A stretch of 39,251 nucleotides of DNA from Streptomyces adustus (GTDB taxonomy: Bacteria > Actinomycetota > Actinomycetes > Streptomycetales > Streptomycetaceae): positions 1 through 39,251 of the forward strand of contig NZ_VJZD01000067.1 in the NCBI RefSeq assembly GCF_009377175.1, given 5' to 3'. The notes beneath the pieces are model-generated. The model was not told where the DNA came from and ran no database searches. It saw nothing but the letters and a program-made list of their open reading frames with translations. This document shows, piece by piece, positions 22,573 to 30,620 of the stretch; position 1 is the first letter of the stretch, and every line of letters starts with the position of its first letter. Both the position numbers and the translations under genes were made by a program.

Positions 22573-22616
22573 CTAAGCAACTGCTTAGCATGGTCGGGTC
22601 CCGGGCGGCTGTCAAC
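22573..22616 (-). promoter_or_regulatory. maoC promoter with CTAAGC-N4-GCTTAG operator
   Basis: On the minus strand a perfect -35 TTGACA (22616-22611) stands 19 nt before ATGCTA (22591-22586). The perfect inverted repeat CTAAGC-AACT-GCTTAG (22573-22588) covers the -10 and start region, a classic repressor position. It pairs with the site at 21365. Confidence 0.7.
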
Positions 22617-22654
22617 GGACCACCGGGGTGTCGGGTTTGGGTAGGCTCCGAGGA

Positions 22655-23152
22655 GTGCCCCAGATTCCCGAGAAGATCCACGAGCTCACGGTCGGCCAGC
22701 TCGCCGCCCGCAGCGGCGCCGCCGTCTCGGCGCTGCACTTCTACGAGTCCAAGGGGCTGATCAGCAGCCGCAGGACCGCGGGCAACCAGCGCCGCTACAC
22801 CCGCGACGCCCTGCGCCGGGTGGCCTTCGTGCGGGCCGCCCAGCGGGTCGGCATCCCGCTGGCCACGATCCGCGAGGCCCTCGCCCAGCTCCCCGAGGAG
22901 CGCACGCCCACCCGGGAGGACTGGGCCCGGCTCTCCGAGACCTGGCGGGCCGAACTGGACGAGCGGATCAAGCAGCTGAACCGGCTGCGCGACCACCTCA
23001 CCGACTGCATCGGCTGCGGCTGTCTCTCCCTGGAGTCCTGCGTCCTGTCCAACCCGGACGACGTGTTCGGCGAACGGCAGACGGGCTCGCGCCTGATGGT
23101 GGAACGCCCGCCCCGGCAGGCCGTCGAGGAACCGAGGAAGGCCTGCTCCTGA
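22655..23152 (+). CDS. soxR: Redox-sensitive regulator SoxR (MerR family, 2Fe-2S)
   Basis: A 165-residue MerR-family protein. The helix-turn-helix opens LTVGQLAARSGAAVSALHFY, the dimerisation helix is ~80-115, and the iron-sulfur cluster motif is Cys118, Cys121, Cys123 and Cys129 (DCIGCGCLSLESC), the SoxR C-x2-C-x-C-x5-C pattern. In actinomycetes SoxR responds to redox-active antibiotics and dyes and not mainly to superoxide. The C-terminal tail is longer than in enterobacteria and ends KACS. GTG 22655 is chosen because -10 TAGGCT (22642-22647) ends seven nt before it (leaderless); GTG 22628 would add nine residues. I see no full SoxR box in the window, only a TTGAGG half-site near 22551. Confidence 0.95.
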   Translation: MPQIPEKIHELTVGQLAARSGAAVSALHFYESKGLISSRRTAGNQRRYTRDALRRVAFVRAAQRVGIPLATIREALAQLPEERTPTREDWARLSETWRAELDERIKQLNRLRDHLTDCIGCGCLSLESCVLSNPDDVFGERQTGSRLMVERPPRQAVEEPRKACS

Positions 23153-23235
23153 GCCACCCTCGGCCGGTGCCCACCCGTACGCCGTGCCGCCTCGTCCGTG
23201 CGCGGTCCTCGCCCGGCTCGAAGTGGCGACATGAG

Positions 23236-23263
23236 GGGGGTGCGGCATCCCCGGCGCACCCCC
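23236..23263. terminator. Bidirectional terminator between soxR and the zinc-ribbon gene
   Basis: GGGGGTGCG (23236-23244) pairs perfectly with CGCACCCCC (23255-23263) around a 10-nt loop in the 120-nt gap between two convergent genes. The sequence works from both sides. Confidence 0.65.
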
Positions 23264-23272
23264 GGCGTGCTC

Positions 23273-23878
23273 TCAGGCCGACATCAGCATCGTCCGCCCC
23301 CGCCTGGCGAACGCCAGGGCCTCGGACGTGAGGACGGGCCGCGGGACGAGTATGCCGCAGTCCGCGCAGACCGGGCCCGACGACGGTTCGTGGTCCAGGT
23401 CGTACTTCCAGAACAGGCGCTGCCCGTCGCACACCGGGCAGGTCGAGCCCGGCTCGCGCTCCAGCGCGGCGATCAGACTGCGCAGCACCTCACCGAGCGG
23501 CGCGCGGGGGTGCAGCCGGGGGTTGTCGCACCAGGCGACACCGAATCCGCCCCAGGTCAGCCGGTGCCAGTCGTCCACGCTGCCCGGCCTGCGCAGCCCG
23601 TCGTGCTTCTCCTTCCTACGGCGTTCGGCGAACTCGCCCTCGTAGCCGAGCCACACCGCCCGTGCCTCCTCCAGCTCGTCCAACGCGGCCACGAGCCGCG
23701 CAGGATCGGGCGAGCGGTCCTCGGGGCCGAACCCCGACCGGGAGCTCAGATGGTCCCAGGTCGCCCTGTGCCCGTAAGGAGCGAACCGCTCAAGGCACTT
23801 GCGCAGTGAGTAGCGCCGCAGCGCCAGATCGCAGCGCGGATCGCGCACCTGTCTCGCCAGACTCCGGAAACCGGCCAT
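23273..23878 (-). CDS. Hypothetical protein with C-terminal zinc ribbon
   Basis: A 201-residue cytosolic protein. The N-terminal half is helical and charged (ALDELEEARAVWLGYEGEFA). A four-cysteine zinc ribbon follows, Cys147, Cys150, Cys171 and Cys174 (STCPVCDG ... VCADCGIL). The ATG at 23878 follows GGAGG at good spacing, so the gene is real. It is divergent from the secreted acylase. I do not recognise the family; a nucleic-acid or protein-binding role is only a guess from the zinc ribbon. Confidence 0.75.
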   Translation of the reverse strand: MAGFRSLARQVRDPRCDLALRRYSLRKCLERFAPYGHRATWDHLSSRSGFGPEDRSPDPARLVAALDELEEARAVWLGYEGEFAERRRKEKHDGLRRPGSVDDWHRLTWGGFGVAWCDNPRLHPRAPLGEVLRSLIAALEREPGSTCPVCDGQRLFWKYDLDHEPSSGPVCADCGILVPRPVLTSEALAFARRGRTMLMSA

Positions 23879-24041
23879 CGCCTTGCACCTCCGTCACATC
23901 TGCACCTGTACTTCGGTCACTTCGGCGTCGTCGTGCGGACGTCGCCGAATAGACGTGTCGACACCCGAATCGGCTCCATCCGATTTCCGATCGCCCCCCA
24001 TAAGCCGGAGCGACGACTCGAAAAAGTGACGCATGTTCATC

Positions 24042-24070
24042 TTCAATCCCGGGGATACCGGCGGTAACCT
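24042..24070 (+). promoter_or_regulatory. Promoter of the secreted acylase gene
   Basis: TTCAAT (24042-24047) and TAACCT (24065-24070) are 17 nt apart, about 30 nt before the start codon. An odd palindrome TACCG-G-CGGTA (24056-24066) runs into the -10. The rest of the 221-nt gap to the divergent zinc-ribbon gene shows nothing further. Confidence 0.4.
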
Positions 24071-24099
24071 CCGGCCAATCCCCGTCGCTAGGAGCTGCC

Positions 24100-26886
24100 A
24101 TGCCTGGGCGCACCCCACGCACACCTCTCGACAGACTGAGAACTCCCCGCAGATTTCCCGGGTTCCTGAAGACGGCATCCGTATGCGTCCTCATTGCCGG
24201 ACTTTTGTCACCGCTTTCCCAGATGGCGGTCGCCGCCGAGACCGCCACGGCCACCGACTACTGCGGCGGACAGTGCTCCGACATCCTGCCGCCGGGCGAG
24301 AACGGCAACGCCACCCTCGCGCAGATCCTCCTCAACCAGGCGTTCGGCACCCAGCCTTCGCACGCCGAGGACCAGCTCGGCCCCTACGCCAACCTGGCCA
24401 CGGGCTACTCGGCGCTCACCACCGACAAGATCAACACGTTCTTCAACGACGCCTCGTTCGGCGTCGCCTCCGGGCAGGTCGCCTCCACCGAGAGCCCGGC
24501 GGGCCGCACGGACGTGACGATCGTGCGCGACAAGAAGACGGGCGTGCCGCACATCACGGGCACCACCCGCTACGGCACGGAGTTCGGCGCCGGTTACGCC
24601 GCGGCCGAGGACCGGCTGTGGCTGATGGACGTCTTCCGCCATGTCGGACGCGGCCAGCTGACCACGTTCGCGGGCGGCGCGGCCTCCAACCAGGGTCTTG
24701 AGCAGGAGTTCTACCGCAACGCGCCGTACACCGAGGCCGACCTCCAGGCCCAGATCGACAACGCCGTGGCGAACAACGGCACCCGCGGCCAGCAGGCCCT
24801 CGCCGACGCCAACGCCTATCTCGCCGGCATCAACTCCTACATCGACGCCTCCGACAGCGGCCGCTACTTCCCGGGCGAGTACGTCCTCACCGGCCACAAG
24901 GACTCCATCACCAACGCCGGCACCATCGACCACTTCAAGATCACCGACCTGGTGGCGCTGGCCTCCGTGATCGGTTCGCTGTTCGGCTCCGGCGGGGGCG
25001 GCGAGGTCAACAACGCCGTCTCCCTGCTCGCCGCCCAGGCCAAGTACGGTGTCGCGGACGGCACCGCGATCTGGGAGTCCTTCCGTGAGCGCAACGACGC
25101 CGAGGCCGCCCTCACCGTCCACAACGGCGAGAGCTTCCCCTACGCCACCAAGCCCGACGACCCGCAGGGCGAGGCCCTGCCCGACGCCGGCACGGTGACG
25201 CAGGAACCGCTGGTGTACGACCGTACGGGCAGCGCGGCGACCGCCACGGCGGCGACCACGGCCACCACCGCGGCGGCCACCGCGCTCAGCTCGGCCAGGC
25301 GCGGTATGTCCAACGCCCTCGTGGTCAGCGGCAAGTCCACCGCCAGCGGTCATCCGATCGCCGTGTTCGGGCCGCAGACCGGCTATTTCGCGCCACAGCT
25401 GCTGATGCTCCAGGAGATCCAGGGACCCGGCATCAGCGCCCGCGGCGCCTCCTTCGCGGGCCTGAGCATGTACGTCGAACTGGGCCGCGGCCAGGACTAC
25501 GCGTGGAGCGCCACGACCTCCGGCCAGGACATCATCGACACCTACGCCGTCGAACTGTGCCAGGACGACTACCACTACCTCTACCACGGCACCTGCACGG
25601 CGATGGAGAAGGTCGAGCAGAAGAACGCCTGGACGCCGACGACCGCCGACGGCACCGCGGCCGGCTCCTACACGATGCGGGTCTACCGCACGAAGTACGG
25701 TCCCGTGGAGTACCGGGCCACCGTCGGCGGCAAGAAGGTCGCCTACACCACCCTGCGCTCCTCCTACCTGCACGAGGCCGACTCGATCATCGGCTTCCAG
25801 ATGCTCAACGACCCCGACTACGTCAACGGCCCGGCCGCCTTCCAGGCCGCGGCGCAGCACATCAACTACACCTTCAACTGGTTCTACGCCGACTCCACGC
25901 ACACCGCGTACTACAACAGCGGCGACAACCCGGTGCGCGCGAGCGGCGTCGATGCCGAGTTCCCGGTGTGGGCGCAGGCCGCCTACGAGTGGCGCAACTG
26001 GAACCCGGCGACCAACACCGCCGACTACACCCCCGCGTCCGCCCACCCCAACTCCGTGGACCAGGACTACTACATCTCCTGGAACAACAAGCAGGCCAAG
26101 GACTACACGACCGCGTCCTGGGGCGACGGCTCGGTGCACCGCGGCAACCTGCTGGACGACCGGGTGAAGAAGCTGGTCGCGGCCGGCGGGGTGACCAGGG
26201 TCGCCCTCGTCAAGGCGATGGCGGACGCGGCACTCGCGGACCTGCGGGCCGAGGACGTGCTGCCGGACCTGCTCCGGGTCGTCAACAGCTCCACGGTCAC
26301 CGACACCGCGGCCGCCGCGGCGGTCGCCAAGCTCCAGACCTGGCTGACCGCGGGCGCCAGGCGCACGGAGACCTCGGCCGGTTCCAAGACGTACGCCAAC
26401 GCCGACGCGATCCGCATCCTGGACGCCTGGTGGCCGCTGCTGGTGAAGGCGGAGTTCGAACCCGGCCTGGGCACCCCGCTCTACACCGCCCTGACCGCCA
26501 ACCTGCCCATCGACGAGACCCCGTCGGCCGCGCACGGCCCGACCGGCGCGCACGCCGGAAGCTCCTTCCAGTACGGCTGGTGGAGCTACGTCGACAAGGA
26601 CGTCCGGGCGGTGCTCGGCGACACCGTGGCGGGTCCGCTCGGGCAGAAGTACTGCGGCGGCGGCAGCCTGACCTCCTGCCGGGACATCCTCATCAGCACC
26701 CTGAAGCAGGCGGCCGCCCTGACCGCGGCCCAGGTCTACCCTGGCGACGACCTGTGCGCCGCGGGCAACCAGTGGTGCGCGGACTCGATCGTCCAGCGCA
26801 CCCTCGGCGGTATCAAGCACGGCAACATCAGCTGGCAGAACCGGCCCACCTACCAGCAGGTGGTGGAGTTCACCTCGCACCGGTGA
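24100..26886 (+). CDS. Secreted penicillin acylase family Ntn hydrolase
   Basis: A 928-residue exported precursor. A basic N-terminus and hydrophobic core (SVCVLIAGLLSPLSQMAVAA) form a Sec signal cleaved near residue 45. The acylase core starts late, near residue 140 (VTIVRDKKTGVPHITGTTRY; AAAEDRLWLMDVFRHVGRGQ). Autoproteolysis should expose Ser404 (GMSNALVVSGKS) as beta-chain N-terminus and nucleophile. The family cleaves amides: beta-lactam side chains, acyl-homoserine lactones or lipopeptide tails. An Ala/Thr-only tract just before Ser404 may be an excised spacer. The alpha part is much longer than the roughly 200-residue norm. AGGAG precedes the ATG. Substrate is unknown. Confidence 0.9.
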   Translation: MPGRTPRTPLDRLRTPRRFPGFLKTASVCVLIAGLLSPLSQMAVAAETATATDYCGGQCSDILPPGENGNATLAQILLNQAFGTQPSHAEDQLGPYANLATGYSALTTDKINTFFNDASFGVASGQVASTESPAGRTDVTIVRDKKTGVPHITGTTRYGTEFGAGYAAAEDRLWLMDVFRHVGRGQLTTFAGGAASNQGLEQEFYRNAPYTEADLQAQIDNAVANNGTRGQQALADANAYLAGINSYIDASDSGRYFPGEYVLTGHKDSITNAGTIDHFKITDLVALASVIGSLFGSGGGGEVNNAVSLLAAQAKYGVADGTAIWESFRERNDAEAALTVHNGESFPYATKPDDPQGEALPDAGTVTQEPLVYDRTGSAATATAATTATTAAATALSSARRGMSNALVVSGKSTASGHPIAVFGPQTGYFAPQLLMLQEIQGPGISARGASFAGLSMYVELGRGQDYAWSATTSGQDIIDTYAVELCQDDYHYLYHGTCTAMEKVEQKNAWTPTTADGTAAGSYTMRVYRTKYGPVEYRATVGGKKVAYTTLRSSYLHEADSIIGFQMLNDPDYVNGPAAFQAAAQHINYTFNWFYADSTHTAYYNSGDNPVRASGVDAEFPVWAQAAYEWRNWNPATNTADYTPASAHPNSVDQDYYISWNNKQAKDYTTASWGDGSVHRGNLLDDRVKKLVAAGGVTRVALVKAMADAALADLRAEDVLPDLLRVVNSSTVTDTAAAAAVAKLQTWLTAGARRTETSAGSKTYANADAIRILDAWWPLLVKAEFEPGLGTPLYTALTANLPIDETPSAAHGPTGAHAGSSFQYGWWSYVDKDVRAVLGDTVAGPLGQKYCGGGSLTSCRDILISTLKQAAALTAAQVYPGDDLCAAGNQWCADSIVQRTLGGIKHGNISWQNRPTYQQVVEFTSHR

Positions 26887-26900
26887 CGCCCTGAACGGCG

Positions 26901-26930
26901 GCGGGTCGGGTCCTAGCGGATCCGGCCCGC
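26901..26930. terminator. Bidirectional terminator between acylase and serine hydrolase genes
   Basis: GCGGGTCGGGTCC pairs with GGATCCGGCCCGC (13 bp, two G-T wobbles) around a TAGC loop that contains the stop codon of the minus-strand gene. It serves two convergent genes separated by only 26 nt. Confidence 0.7.
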
Positions 26931-28232
26931 TGCCAGCACCACCCGCGCCAGCTCCGGGTGCACGATGTCGCTGTGCGCGCCGCTCGGCGGGCCGCCGCGG
27001 CAGACCACCGCCGAGGCATCGACGTTGACGCACCCGGAGCCGGGCAGCGGGCCCCCGAGCGCGTCGGCGAGCGTCAGCGCCCGGGTGCCAGGCACCGCCT
27101 GCACCCCGTCGTGGCCCATCGCCCCCCACTTGTCGCCCAGCAGCCGGCCCAGGTCGAAGCCCTCGGCCACGCCCTGCGCGTCGCCAGCCATCCGGGAGGC
27201 CAGCGGGTACAGCGTGCCCAGCGCCGTGTCGTGGCTGGACCAGCAGCACACGAGGGGGCCGTCGACCCGCTGGTTCTGGCCCTGCAACACACCGCCCGCA
27301 CGCGGGTCGTGGGGCAGCCGGGCGGCGAAGGCGTAGTGCGAGAAGGCCCCTTGCAGCAGGGTCACGGACTTCACCGTGCGCACGCCCTCGGGCAGCCCGC
27401 GCAGCGCGAACGACACCAGCCGCCCGCCGAAACTGTGCCCGACCAGATGCACCCGCACCTGCGGTGCCGCGTCCGCCAGTTGGCCCAGGAACCGGCCGAG
27501 CCCGCGCTCGCCCACCGTCCCGGCCCGCCGCTTCATCGCGTAGTACGTGCCCTGCCGGAGCAGTTCGTGCGCCCCCTCCCACGGGTCGGGCATCGTGAAC
27601 TGCTCAGGGGAGTCCGGGGATTCGAGGTCGGCCAGGGCCTGCGCGAAGGTCTCGCACATCGCGGCCGCGGACCCGGTGAACATCTCCGGCTCGTCCTGCG
27701 GCACCCCCTCCGCCAGCGTGTCCGCCGCGAACAGCGCCTGCGGTCCGGGCGGCACCACCTCCACCAGCAGCCGCACCAGCCGCCCGAACTCGGTCAGTTC
27801 GGCCTCCTCGCGCGGCCGCTGCTCCAGCAGCCGCGCGAGCTGCTCCACCACGACCCCCCGGCCGGGGAAGGTCTCCAGCAGCGCGTGCCGGGTGTCCTTG
27901 TCGAGCGCCGGACGCCGGGGCGTCTCGGTCGCCACCGAGCGCGGGAAGTCCGGGATCGGCTCGTCGGAGAACCGCATCGACGGCCACACCACCCCCACGT
28001 ACCCGATCCGGGCCGCCGGCGCGAGCTGCGGGAACGGGGCGAAGAAGCTGCTGTAGAGCCGGGTCGCGCCCGAGCGGTCGTTGTTCCAGCCGTGCGCGAA
28101 CACCACCAGGTCGCGCACGCCGCGCCGGGGCACCTCGGCCAGCAGCCGGTCCCGCTCCGGACCGGACACGTCACCGTCCGCGTCGAAGGTCAGCTCCCAG
28201 TACGGCGTCACGCTCATCGCCGGATCTGCCAT
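26913..28232 (-). CDS. Serine hydrolase of the alpha/beta-hydrolase fold, uncharacterised
   Basis: A 439-residue protein. An oxyanion region HGWNND lies at residues 47-52 and the nucleophile elbow GHSFG at 265-269 gives Ser267. Between them is a long helical insertion of about 200 residues, giving an unusually large lid. A late His (GAHSDIVHPELARV) may close the triad. No signal peptide or membrane segment is visible. The start MADPAMSV at 28232 has GGAG seven nt upstream; a longer frame to 28310 lacks support. It lies 81 nt downstream of the namZ stop side in the opposite reading order (it is transcribed first). Substrate is unknown; it is a different subfamily from the hydrolase at 3858. 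Confidence 0.78.
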   Translation of the reverse strand: MADPAMSVTPYWELTFDADGDVSGPERDRLLAEVPRRGVRDLVVFAHGWNNDRSGATRLYSSFFAPFPQLAPAARIGYVGVVWPSMRFSDEPIPDFPRSVATETPRRPALDKDTRHALLETFPGRGVVVEQLARLLEQRPREEAELTEFGRLVRLLVEVVPPGPQALFAADTLAEGVPQDEPEMFTGSAAAMCETFAQALADLESPDSPEQFTMPDPWEGAHELLRQGTYYAMKRRAGTVGERGLGRFLGQLADAAPQVRVHLVGHSFGGRLVSFALRGLPEGVRTVKSVTLLQGAFSHYAFAARLPHDPRAGGVLQGQNQRVDGPLVCCWSSHDTALGTLYPLASRMAGDAQGVAEGFDLGRLLGDKWGAMGHDGVQAVPGTRALTLADALGGPLPGSGCVNVDASAVVCRGGPPSGAHSDIVHPELARVVLAAGRIR

Positions 28233-28313
28233 GACGGACTCCTTCGTCCCCCGTGGTGGTGCGCTCTGGGCGCATGGTCCTGCCAACGGGGGACATTGGC
28301 CATACGTCACGGC

Positions 28314-29567
28314 TCATCCGTAGGACAGATACTTCTCCCGCACCCGCCGGAACGCCGCCAGCTCCTCCTGCCAGCCCGCCACCACCGCGTCGGTGTCCGC
28401 GCCCGCGTCGATCGCGGTGCGCACCCGGTCGGAGCCGGTCAGCTTGTCGATCCAGTTGTCGGCACGCCAGGCGAAGCCGTCCCAGACCCGCCGGGCGGTC
28501 ACCAGCAGCGCGATCCCGGTGCGCACCGGGTCGTACGCGCCCCGGTCGTGCACATGGATCTGCACGCCGCCGACGGTCTTCCCCTGGAACTTGGAGAAGG
28601 TGGGCGCGAAGTACGCCTCGCGGAAGTGCACGCCCGGCAGGCGCAGAGCGTTCACGGCGGTCGCCCACCGGCCGTCGATCCCCTCGGCGCCCAGCAGCTC
28701 GAACGGCCGGGTGGTGCCGCGGCCCTCGGAGAGGTTCGTCCCCTCGAACAGGCAGGTGCCCGCGTAGGCCAGCGCGGTGTCGGGCGTCGGCATGTTCGGG
28801 CTCGGCGGCACCCAGGGCAGCCCGGACGCGTCGTACCACTGCGACCGCTTCCAGCCGCTCATCGGCACGGTGTCCAGTGTCACCGGCGTCGCCAGGAACT
28901 CCCCGTTGAACAGCCGCGCCAGCTCCGCGACCGTCATGCCGTGTGCCTGCGCGATCGGCTGCCGGCCGACGAACGTCGCGAACTCCTTGTGCAGCACCGG
29001 ACCCAGGGCCGCCCGCCCGGTCAGCGGATTGGGCCGGTCCAGGACCATGAACCGCTTGCCCGCGAGCTGCGCGGCCTCCATGCAGTCGTACAGGGTCCAG
29101 ATGTACGTGTAGAAGCGGGCGCCCGCGTCCTGGATGTCGAAGACGACCGTGTCGACACCGGACGCGGTGAACACGTCGGCCAGCGGCCGGCCGCTCTTGA
29201 GGTACGTGTCGTACACCGGCAGCCGGGTCGCCGGGTCGTCGTAGCGGCCCTCGGAGCCGCCCGCCTGCGCGGTGCCGCGGAAGCCGTGCTCGGGTCCGAA
29301 CACGGCACGCAGGTTCACCCGTTCGTCGGCATGCATCACGTCCACGATGTGCCGGGTGTCCCGGTTGACGCCGGTCGGGTTGGTGACGACGCCGACCCGC
29401 TGCCCCTTCAGCCGCGCGTAGCCGTCCGCGGCGAGCCGCTCGAAGCCGGTGCGCAGTTGTTCTCGGGGCGACTTCGTGACAGTGGCGGGGGTCAAAGACA
29501 CTGTGGCCGCCGTGGACATTGTGGCCGCCGTGGCCGAGGCGAGCACGGTGCGTCTGGAGAGGCGCAT
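28314..29567 (-). CDS. namZ: Exo-beta-N-acetylmuramidase NamZ (DUF1343, GH171), exported
   Basis: A 417-residue protein of the DUF1343 family, whose Bacillus member NamZ removes terminal N-acetylmuramic acid from cell-wall fragments during peptidoglycan recycling. Family motifs are plain: GVVTNPTGV, FGPEHGFRG, DIQDAGARFYTYIWTLYDCM, DRPNP and SEGRGTTRPFELLGA. The N-terminus MRLSRRTVLASATAA is a Tat-like signal peptide, so it acts outside the membrane. Its signal region includes two copies of GTGGCCGCCGTGG with an 18-nt period. GGAGGATC precedes the ATG at 29567. It is divergent from the SDR operon across a region with a 21-bp inverted repeat. Confidence 0.92.
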   Translation of the reverse strand: MRLSRRTVLASATAATMSTAATVSLTPATVTKSPREQLRTGFERLAADGYARLKGQRVGVVTNPTGVNRDTRHIVDVMHADERVNLRAVFGPEHGFRGTAQAGGSEGRYDDPATRLPVYDTYLKSGRPLADVFTASGVDTVVFDIQDAGARFYTYIWTLYDCMEAAQLAGKRFMVLDRPNPLTGRAALGPVLHKEFATFVGRQPIAQAHGMTVAELARLFNGEFLATPVTLDTVPMSGWKRSQWYDASGLPWVPPSPNMPTPDTALAYAGTCLFEGTNLSEGRGTTRPFELLGAEGIDGRWATAVNALRLPGVHFREAYFAPTFSKFQGKTVGGVQIHVHDRGAYDPVRTGIALLVTARRVWDGFAWRADNWIDKLTGSDRVRTAIDAGADTDAVVAGWQEELAAFRRVREKYLSYG

Positions 29568-29638
29568 GCGGATCCTCCGTGGGGGTGAGGTGACGGGCCG
29601 TCCGGTGCGGATCGTGCGGGCGACGGACGCCGCACCGG

Positions 29639-29748
29639 GGGCCTGTCTGACAATTCCCGCCTGCCCCGCGACGCCATGCACGCACTCTCGCACCTGACGC
29701 CGCGGGGCCCGCCCTCCGGGCGGACGACGGGAATTGTCAGACAGGCCC
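29639..29748. repeat. Perfect 21-bp inverted repeat with 68-nt loop between divergent genes
   Basis: Arms at 29639-29659 and 29728-29748 are perfectly complementary over 21 bp. Each arm contains the near-palindrome TTGTCAGACAG with the core TGTC-n-GACA, which resembles operators of FadR/FCD-type GntR regulators. The loop holds a second hairpin CCGCCC-TCC-GGGCGG (29709-29723). No open frame, target-site duplication or transposase is associated. It could be two operators for DNA looping, a transcript hairpin or a small mobile repeat. Confidence 0.85.
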
Positions 29749-29799
29749 AGGCGGCCCCGCCGCTCCCAGCGTGCGGCAACGGCTCTTCCTCTCGCACAT

Positions 29800-29815
29800 A
29801 CCGACCGGTTAGTCT
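29800..29815 (+). promoter_or_regulatory. TetR-type operator over the SDR operon -10 region
   Basis: ACCGACC-GGTTAGT (29800-29813) is a palindrome with two mismatches, and TAGTCT (29810-29815) is a plausible -10. The 19-mer ATACCGACCGGTTAGTCTG agrees at 15 of 19 positions with the site in the promoter of the kinase/acyl-CoA dehydrogenase operon at 35322, supporting a shared repressor, most simply the TetR at 32367-32969 in this operon. Confidence 0.6.
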
Positions 29816-29855
29816 GGTGTCGCAGAGCCGATTCTCGTCGTGTCGAAGGAGACCG

Positions 29856-30620
29856 ATGGTGGAAGCCGTGCAGGATGCCGGAGTGGTCGTCACCGGAGCG
29901 GGGGGCGGGATCGGGGCCGCACTGGCCCGCCGCTTCGCCGCCGAGGGGGCCCGGGTCGTCGTCAACGACCTGGACGCCGACAAGGCGCGGGCCGTGGCCG
30001 ACGAGATCGGCGGTATCGCGATCCCAGGCGACGCCTCCGCGATCGTCGCCGACGCCCGGGACGCGCTCGGCGGCTCCGTCGACGTCTACTGCGCCAACGC
30101 CGGGGTCGGCTCCGGTGGTTCGGAGGCCGCGGGCGAGCCGGTGTGGGCCCTGGCCTGGGACGTCAACGTGATGGCCCACGTCCGCGCGGCCGAGGCGCTG
30201 ATCCCCGGCTGGCTGGAGCGCGGCCGCGGGCGCTTCGTCTCCACCGTCTCCGCCGCCGGACTGCTCACCATGATCGGCGCCGCGCCGTACAGCGTCACCA
30301 AGCACGGCGCTTACGCCTTCGCCGAGTGGCTGTCGCTCACCTACCGCCACCGCGGGATCAAGGTCCACGCCATCTGCCCCCAGGGGGTGCGCACCGACAT
30401 GCTGGCCGCCACCGGCAGCGCGGGCGACCTGGTCCTCCAGCCGACCGCGATCGAGCCGCAGGCCGTCGCGGACGCCCTCTTCAAGGGCATCGAGGAGGAC
30501 CGCTTCCTGATCCTGCCCCACCCCGAGGTCGCCGCCTACTACCAGGGCCGGGCCGGCGATCCGGACCGCTGGCTGACCACCATGAACCACATCCAGCAGA
30601 AGTGGGAGGCCGGACAGTGA
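29856..30620 (+). CDS. Short-chain dehydrogenase/reductase (SDR)
   Basis: A 254-residue classical SDR. The NAD(P) motif is TGAGGGIG (13-20), followed by an acidic VVNDLD that favours NAD(H). The NAG motif is ANAGVGSGG, and the catalytic set is Ser132, Tyr145 and Lys149 (APYSVTKHGAY). GAAGGAG precedes the ATG at 29856. The stop overlaps the start of the CoA ligase gene (GTGA), so the two are translationally coupled. With the ligase, kinase and acyl-CoA dehydrogenase around it, it could reduce a 4-oxoacyl-CoA or oxidise a hydroxyacyl-CoA; direction and substrate are inferred. Confidence 0.92.
   Translation: MVEAVQDAGVVVTGAGGGIGAALARRFAAEGARVVVNDLDADKARAVADEIGGIAIPGDASAIVADARDALGGSVDVYCANAGVGSGGSEAAGEPVWALAWDVNVMAHVRAAEALIPGWLERGRGRFVSTVSAAGLLTMIGAAPYSVTKHGAYAFAEWLSLTYRHRGIKVHAICPQGVRTDMLAATGSAGDLVLQPTAIEPQAVADALFKGIEEDRFLILPHPEVAAYYQGRAGDPDRWLTTMNHIQQKWEAGQ

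Noticed and set aside
23894..24178. Minus-strand 94-codon frame in the acylase upstream region
   Set aside because: Poor third-position GC bias and overlap with the acylase start and promoter; no ribosome site.
24208..27582. Long open frame (over 1100 codons) antisense to the acylase
   Set aside because: Runs across two convergent genes and a terminator, is Val/Gly/Arg-rich and has no domain.
29639..29748. Inverted repeat as ends of an insertion sequence or MITE
   Set aside because: No target-site duplication flanks the arms and the 68-nt interior encodes nothing; not excluded, but an operator or hairpin role explains it as well.
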